Assembly: GCA_964495555.1 (NCBI GenBank)
Contig: CAZBWA010000003.1
Location: forward strand, 7,005-71,004
Origin: VGCC01 sp964495555
Lineage (GTDB): Bacteria; Actinomycetota; Actinomycetes; S36-B12
DNA: 64,000 nt
Direction: 5' to 3'
In this document: positions 59,928-64,000 of the stretch, piece after piece
How the letters are laid out: every line of letters begins with the position of its first letter
Position numbering within the stretch: position 1 is the first letter of the stretch
Notes under the pieces: model-generated
Databases searched by the model: none
The model's input: the letters and a program-made list of their open reading frames with translations, nothing else
What the model was told of the DNA's origin: nothing
Translations under genes and position numbers: made by a program

Positions 59928-61085
59928 CTACCCCGCAACGACCTCGGGTGACCCCGAACCGGATTCCATCGACTCGGCGAGCTTCATCGCCTCTTCGATC
60001 AGAGTCTCGACGATCTGGGATTCGGGCACGGTGGCGATGACCTCGCCCTTGACGAAGATCTGGCCCTTGCCGTTCCCCGACGCAACACCGAGGTCGGCCT
60101 CCCGTGCCTCACCTGGGCCATTCACCACGCATCCCATGACTGCGACACGCAACGGTACGTCGAGTCCCTCGAGCCCGGCCGTCACCTGCTCAGCGAGCGT
60201 GTAGACGTCCACCTGGGCTCGGCCGCACGAGGGGCACGACACGATCTCCAGGCCGCGCTGGCGCAGGTTGAGAGACTCCAGGATCTGGATGCCGACCTTC
60301 ACTTCCTCGACCGGTGGCGCAGAGAGGGACACCCGGATGGTGTCGCCGATCCCGCGGGAAAGGAGGCCCCCGAACGCCACGGCGGACTTGATCGTTCCCT
60401 GGAACGTCGGTCCGGCCTCGGTCACGCCGAGATGGAGCGGGTAGTCGCACTGCTCGGCCAAGAGCATGTACGCCTTCATCATGATCACCGGATCGTGATG
60501 CTTCACCGAGATCTTGATGTCGCGGAAGTCGTGCTCTTCAAACAGGGACGCCTCCCACAGCGCCGACTCCACGAGTGCCTCCGGAGTGGCCTTTCCGTAC
60601 TTCTCAAGCAACCGCTTGTCGAGGGAACCAGCGTTCACGCCGATCCGAATGGGTGTGCCCACGTCTTTGGCGGCCCGAGCGATCTCGGCGACCTTGTCAT
60701 CGAATTGTTTGATGTTCCCCGGATTGACCCGGACTCCCGCACACCCAGCATCGAGGGCCGCGAATACGTACTTGGGTTGGAAGTGGATATCGGCCACCAC
60801 CGGGATGCCGGACTTCTTCGCGATGGCGGGTAGCGCGTCAGCATCATCCTGGGAGGGCACCGCTACCCGCACGATCTGGCAGCCTGCGGCGGTCAACTCG
60901 GCGATCTGCTGCAAGGTCGAGTTGATGTCCGCTGTGAGAGTCGTGGTCATGGACTGCACGCTGACCGGGGCATCACCACCCACGGCCACGGGGTGCGTCG
61001 GATGGCGCAGCAGGATCTGTCGGGTCTTCCGACGCGGGGCGACAGTCGGGGGCGGGGCGCCGGGAAGCCCCAGATCGATGCTCAT
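59928..61085 (-). CDS. ispG: (E)-4-hydroxy-3-methylbut-2-enyl-diphosphate synthase
   Basis: Next-to-last step of the MEP isoprenoid pathway; a 4Fe-4S enzyme of 385 residues. Cluster cysteines are in SCPSCGR and GCVVNGPGE. The conserved PVSVQSMTTT and RVNPGNI are present. The ATG (MSIDLGL) has GATAAT six bases upstream and no ribosome site. It shares the window with dxr, the second step, which is two genes upstream beyond rseP. Confidence 0.97.
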   Translation of the reverse strand: MSIDLGLPGAPPPTVAPRRKTRQILLRHPTHPVAVGGDAPVSVQSMTTTLTADINSTLQQIAELTAAGCQIVRVAVPSQDDADALPAIAKKSGIPVVADIHFQPKYVFAALDAGCAGVRVNPGNIKQFDDKVAEIARAAKDVGTPIRIGVNAGSLDKRLLEKYGKATPEALVESALWEASLFEEHDFRDIKISVKHHDPVIMMKAYMLLAEQCDYPLHLGVTEAGPTFQGTIKSAVAFGGLLSRGIGDTIRVSLSAPPVEEVKVGIQILESLNLRQRGLEIVSCPSCGRAQVDVYTLAEQVTAGLEGLDVPLRVAVMGCVVNGPGEAREADLGVASGNGKGQIFVKGEVIATVPESQIVETLIEEAMKLAESMESGSGSPEVVAG

Positions 61086-61091
61086 TGCTTC

Positions 61092-61097
61092 ATTATC
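61092..61097 (-). promoter_or_regulatory. Leaderless -10 of ispG
   Basis: GATAAT on the minus strand (five of six to TATAAT), six bases, then ATG. Confidence 0.6.
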
Positions 61098-61132
61098 GCG
61101 TCCGCATGGGAGGTCCACCACAGCAGCGCGCG

Positions 61133-62449
61133 CTACCCCAGAGAGATCGGCTTGACCAGGTCCGCCCAGATGACGATGACACCGGCACCCAGCAGGATCG
61201 CCGCCACGACGTACGCCACGGGAAGCAGCCGCGCGGTGTCGACGGGACCGGGGTCCGGACGGCCGAACACGCGCGCGAACCAGCGCCGCACCCCTTCATA
61301 GAGCGCTGCAGCGACGTGACCACCATCCAGGGGGAGGATCGGCAGGAGGTTGAACAGGAACAGGAACAGGTTGAGAGACGCCGCGAGGCCGAGGAACGTG
61401 GCGACCTTCCCCTCGATCGGATCATCCCCGGCTGCGATGTCCCCACCGAGCCGACTGGCACCGACGACGCTCACCGGACTGTCGAGCTGACGCTGGCCTC
61501 CCCCGATCAGCGTCTCGTCGACCAATTCGTAGAGCCGCACGGGCAGGGAGACGAGAGCGACGACGCTGGCCGTCGTCAGGTCCCACATGTACGCGGGCAC
61601 GCTGGAGAGGGGCTGACCGACGTACTCGATCTCCGGGCGTATCCCGATGAACCCCGCGTTCTGGGTCTCTCCCGTGGGCGCGCCCACCTCGTCGACGACG
61701 GGGTAGTCGACCGACGCGATCGTCACCGGGAGCGACGTCCGGACTCCCTCGCGCTCCACGACGAGGGACGTCGAGGCACCGGCATTCGCGCGGATCCAGG
61801 TGGTCGCCTCCTCCCAGGTGCCGGCCGAGACCGGCCCAACGCCCACGAGGAGATCCCCCGGGCGGATATCCGCAGCGACTGCCGGGCTCGGCGACGATCC
61901 GGTCGGACAGTTACCCGAGGGCAGCGGTTCGACGCTCGCGGTCTCCGCAGTCGGCGTGCAGGCCACGATGCCAGCCACCTGGGCCGTCGGCTGTGGGAAT
62001 CCGATACCGACGAGGAGGATCCCGAACAGGACGAACGCCAACACGAGGTTCATGAACGGGCCGCCCAGCATGATGACCAGGCGCTTCCACACAGGCAGCT
62101 TGTAGAAGAGACGGTCCTCGTCCCCCGGCTGCATCTCGTCGAAGGAGGCGCGACGCGCGTCGGCGATCATGGTCGCGAAACGGCCCGTGCTGAGGGTTCG
62201 GGACTCCCCGTCCTTTCCCGGCGGCAGCATCCCGATCATGCGGATGTAGCCGCCCACAGGGAAAGCCTTGATTCCGTACTGGGTCTCCCCCTTGGTCCGC
62301 GACCAGATCGTCGGCCCGAATCCGACCATGTACTGGGTGACACGTACGCCGAAGATCTTCGCGGGCACCAGATGCCCGATCTCGTGCAGCGCGATCGAGA
62401 GGCCAATGAGCAACGCGAAGAGCGTGATGCCCACTATCTCCATGCCCAC
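61133..62449 (-). CDS. rseP: Site-2 intramembrane zinc protease RseP
   Basis: Cuts membrane-bound anti-sigma factors and signal peptides inside the bilayer. The 438-residue protein has HEIGH (H22, E23, H26) in its first helix, a PDZ domain in the middle (about 185-280, with RPGDLLVGVGPVS) and the third zinc ligand in LPLDGGH near the C-terminus. GTG at 62449 with GAGAAT six bases upstream, or the ATG two codons later, can be the start. Confidence 0.96.
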   Translation of the reverse strand: MGMEIVGITLFALLIGLSIALHEIGHLVPAKIFGVRVTQYMVGFGPTIWSRTKGETQYGIKAFPVGGYIRMIGMLPPGKDGESRTLSTGRFATMIADARRASFDEMQPGDEDRLFYKLPVWKRLVIMLGGPFMNLVLAFVLFGILLVGIGFPQPTAQVAGIVACTPTAETASVEPLPSGNCPTGSSPSPAVAADIRPGDLLVGVGPVSAGTWEEATTWIRANAGASTSLVVEREGVRTSLPVTIASVDYPVVDEVGAPTGETQNAGFIGIRPEIEYVGQPLSSVPAYMWDLTTASVVALVSLPVRLYELVDETLIGGGQRQLDSPVSVVGASRLGGDIAAGDDPIEGKVATFLGLAASLNLFLFLFNLLPILPLDGGHVAAALYEGVRRWFARVFGRPDPGPVDTARLLPVAYVVAAILLGAGVIVIWADLVKPISLG

Positions 62450-62455
62450 GGCCCC

Positions 62456-62461
62456 ATTCTC
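62456..62461 (-). promoter_or_regulatory. Leaderless -10 candidate of rseP
   Basis: GAGAAT on the minus strand, six bases, then GTG; four of six matches. Confidence 0.4.
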
Positions 62462-62500
62462 CCCTCGGGATACGACGCACGGGCGACCGAGCGGGATCCC

Positions 62501-63721
62501 CTACGCGTGGACGAGTTCGCGGGCACGGTTCCGACCCCAGGCATCGGCGTCCCGAACCGCCTGCACCGTGACCTCTGCAGGCGGGCACCACCCGTCGGCA
62601 AGGTGCTCGTCGAGGACGCGGGCGACGGTGGACACGATGCGCGGGAAGGCCAGGTTCCTGTCGAGGAACTCCTCGACGCAGACCTCGTTTGCAGCGTTCA
62701 GCACGGCAGGCGCCGTCCCCCCCGACGTCCCGGCCGATCGTGCCAACGCCACAGCAGGGAAGGCCACGTCGTCGAGCGGCTCGAAATGCCATGTCGTCGG
62801 CGACGCCCACGCACATCCCTCGATGGCCCCGGCGACGCGGTGCGGCCAATCGAGCCCGAGGGCGATCGGCAGGCGCATGTCCGGTGGGCTTGCCTGGCAG
62901 ATCGTCGACCCGTCGACGAACTCGACCATGGAGTGGACGATCGACTGCGGGTGCACGACGACGTCGATGCGATCGAAGCCGACCCCGAACAGGAGGTGCG
63001 CCTCGATCACCTCCAGGCCCTTGTTCATCATGGTGGCGGAGTTGATGGTGACGAGGGGGCCCATGGTCCAGGTCGGATGGGCCAGCGCCTGCTCGGGGGT
63101 GATGCCCTCCATCTGATCGAGTGTCCACCCTCGGAATGGGCCTCCGCTCGCCGTGAGGATCAGCCGCCGCACTTCCTCCGGCGCGCCGGATCGAAGTGCC
63201 TGGGCGAGCGCCGAGTGCTCGGAGTCGACGGGGACGATCTGATCGGGACGTGCGCGTGCTCGGACGAGGTCTCCCCCGATGATGAGCGACTCCTTGTTGG
63301 CGAGGGCGACGACGCTTCCCGCCTCGAGGGCCGCGAGAGTGGGCTCCAATCCGGTCGCACCGGAGAGGCCATTGAGCACCACGTCGCAGTCGTGGCCCGC
63401 GATGGACACCAGTGCGTCCGGTCCCGCGAGCAACCTCGGGATGCGCGCATCACCCTGCGCATACCCGCTGTCCTGGGCCCAGGCGTAAAGGGCGATCTGG
63501 AGATCTTGAGCGCTCGTCGCGCGCGTCACCGCCACGACCTCCGGACGGAACTCCCGAATCTGTTCCATCAAGAGTTCCGGCGCCGCCCCTGATGCGGCGA
63601 GTCCCACCACGTCGAAGCGATCCCGGTTGCGCCGGATGACGTCCAGGGCCTGAGTGCCGATAGACCCGGTGCTCCCGAGAATCACCACACGGCGCACGGC
63701 AGGTGGGCTAACGGTCGTCAC
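62501..63721 (-). CDS. dxr: 1-deoxy-D-xylulose 5-phosphate reductoisomerase
   Basis: Second step of the MEP pathway, target of fosmidomycin. It has the NADPH motif ILGSTGSIGTQ, the metal-binding PVDSEHSAL and ASGGPFRG segments, and HPQSIVHSMVEF. The start is uncertain: GTG at 63721 gives 406 residues with a short lead; GTG at 63754 adds eleven. Either overlaps the end of the gene upstream. No strong ribosome site; translation coupling is likely. Confidence 0.94.
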   Translation of the reverse strand: MTTVSPPAVRRVVILGSTGSIGTQALDVIRRNRDRFDVVGLAASGAAPELLMEQIREFRPEVVAVTRATSAQDLQIALYAWAQDSGYAQGDARIPRLLAGPDALVSIAGHDCDVVLNGLSGATGLEPTLAALEAGSVVALANKESLIIGGDLVRARARPDQIVPVDSEHSALAQALRSGAPEEVRRLILTASGGPFRGWTLDQMEGITPEQALAHPTWTMGPLVTINSATMMNKGLEVIEAHLLFGVGFDRIDVVVHPQSIVHSMVEFVDGSTICQASPPDMRLPIALGLDWPHRVAGAIEGCAWASPTTWHFEPLDDVAFPAVALARSAGTSGGTAPAVLNAANEVCVEEFLDRNLAFPRIVSTVARVLDEHLADGWCPPAEVTVQAVRDADAWGRNRARELVHA

Positions 63722-64000
63722 CCGCGTCCCGGGCGGGTGCCATGTCGAAGACACGCTGCGCCAGCCGGACGATCTGCGCGTCCGTCAGGTCATCCACGTC
63801 CACGCGGAATTCGCCGAGGATAACTCCGGCGAGGGCCCGGTCATGCTTCTCGACGTATGCGATGAATTGATGCGATGCATTGGCTTTGCCGGCACCGTGT
63901 CCGAGCACGAGGATCGCTCCGGCGCCTTGCAGCTGATGCGCGAGTGAGCGCCACACCTCGACGTCGTCGGGGTCGTACCACCCCTGCAACGTTCCCGCCT
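63708..64000 (-). CDS. Partial gene: eRF1-like/host-attachment-like domain protein
   Basis: Only the 3' part is in the window; the frame stays open to the edge, although a TTG at 63989 is a possible start. About 94 visible residues include VWRSLAHQLQGAGAILVLGHGAGKANASHQF and a DLTDAQIVRLAQRVF end. This resembles the C-terminal domain of small bacterial proteins annotated as translational machinery or host-attachment proteins with an eRF1-like fold. No reliable function. Its stop lies inside the dxr start region. Confidence 0.6.
   Translation of the reverse strand, partial: AGTLQGWYDPDDVEVWRSLAHQLQGAGAILVLGHGAGKANASHQFIAYVEKHDRALAGVILGEFRVDVDDLTDAQIVRLAQRVFDMAPARDAGDDR

Noticed and set aside
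1..64000. tRNA or rRNA genes, CRISPR arrays, insertion sequences, prophage or replication origin
   Set aside because: None found by reading; gene order and composition are even throughout and no transposase, integrase or repeat-spacer pattern appears.

Overview
This 64 kb window looks like a contiguous piece of the core chromosome of a GC-rich actinobacterium (Actinomycetota). The evidence is the gene order (sigA; nrdR-nrdJ; lexA with a divergent LysM gene; miaB-miaA, dapF-hflX-dinG; recA-recX; DUF3046-clgR-cinA-pgsA-rimO-ftsK-rnj-dapA-thyX; dapB, M16 protease, pnp-rpsO-ribF-truB-rbfA-infB-ylxR-nusA-rimP; proS-ispG-rseP-dxr), which follows Streptomyces and Mycobacterium. Palindromic LexA boxes of the TCGAAC-N4-GTTCGA type and a SAM-IV-type riboswitch ahead of metY are also actinobacterial hallmarks. 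I cannot name a genus. I see no insertion sequence, prophage, CRISPR array, tRNA or rRNA.

Layout. 0-15 kb: DUF7455 and sigA, a secreted cysteine-rich protein, metX-metY under a riboswitch, DUF4192, a flippase-like membrane protein, a glyoxalase-like protein, an AI-2E exporter, an aldo/keto reductase, a lipoprotein, and the class II ribonucleotide reductase nrdJ with its repressor nrdR. 14.4-16.3 kb: an SOS module in which lexA diverges from a LysM gene followed by an SGNH hydrolase. 16.3-24.6 kb: dinG, hflX, dapF and a glycosyltransferase joined by ATGA-type overlaps, an inverted PIG-L deacetylase, then miaA and miaB. 24.7-33.8 kb: a Spo0M-like protein, an MMPL transporter, recX-recA, then argG, an MFS transporter and a sulfotransferase lying between recA and the DUF3046/clgR pair. 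33.3-44.7 kb: cinA, pgsA, rimO, a short RodZ-like protein, ftsK, RNase J, dapA, thyX, a GNAT, azlCD and dapB. 44.7-64 kb: the pnp/infB/nusA translation block, a ferritin-like pair, a TSUP transporter, proS, and the MEP isoprenoid genes ispG and dxr around the site-2 protease rseP.

Themes. (1) Many genes lack a ribosome site and instead carry a TANNNT -10 box six or seven bases before the start codon, the signature of leaderless transcription; ten exact cases are listed. (2) The chromosome is very compact: all eight convergent gene pairs either overlap or are at most seven bases apart, and three pairs share one CTAG as both stop codons. (3) Lysine/diaminopimelate genes (dapA, dapB, dapF) and DNA precursor genes (nrdJ, thyX) are scattered through separate leaderless or coupled units. 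(4) Regulatory RNA and operator sites are readable: a riboswitch whose 5' stem and promoter lie inside the preceding gene, four LexA boxes, a tandem NrdR-box candidate, and hairpins before pnp and infB.
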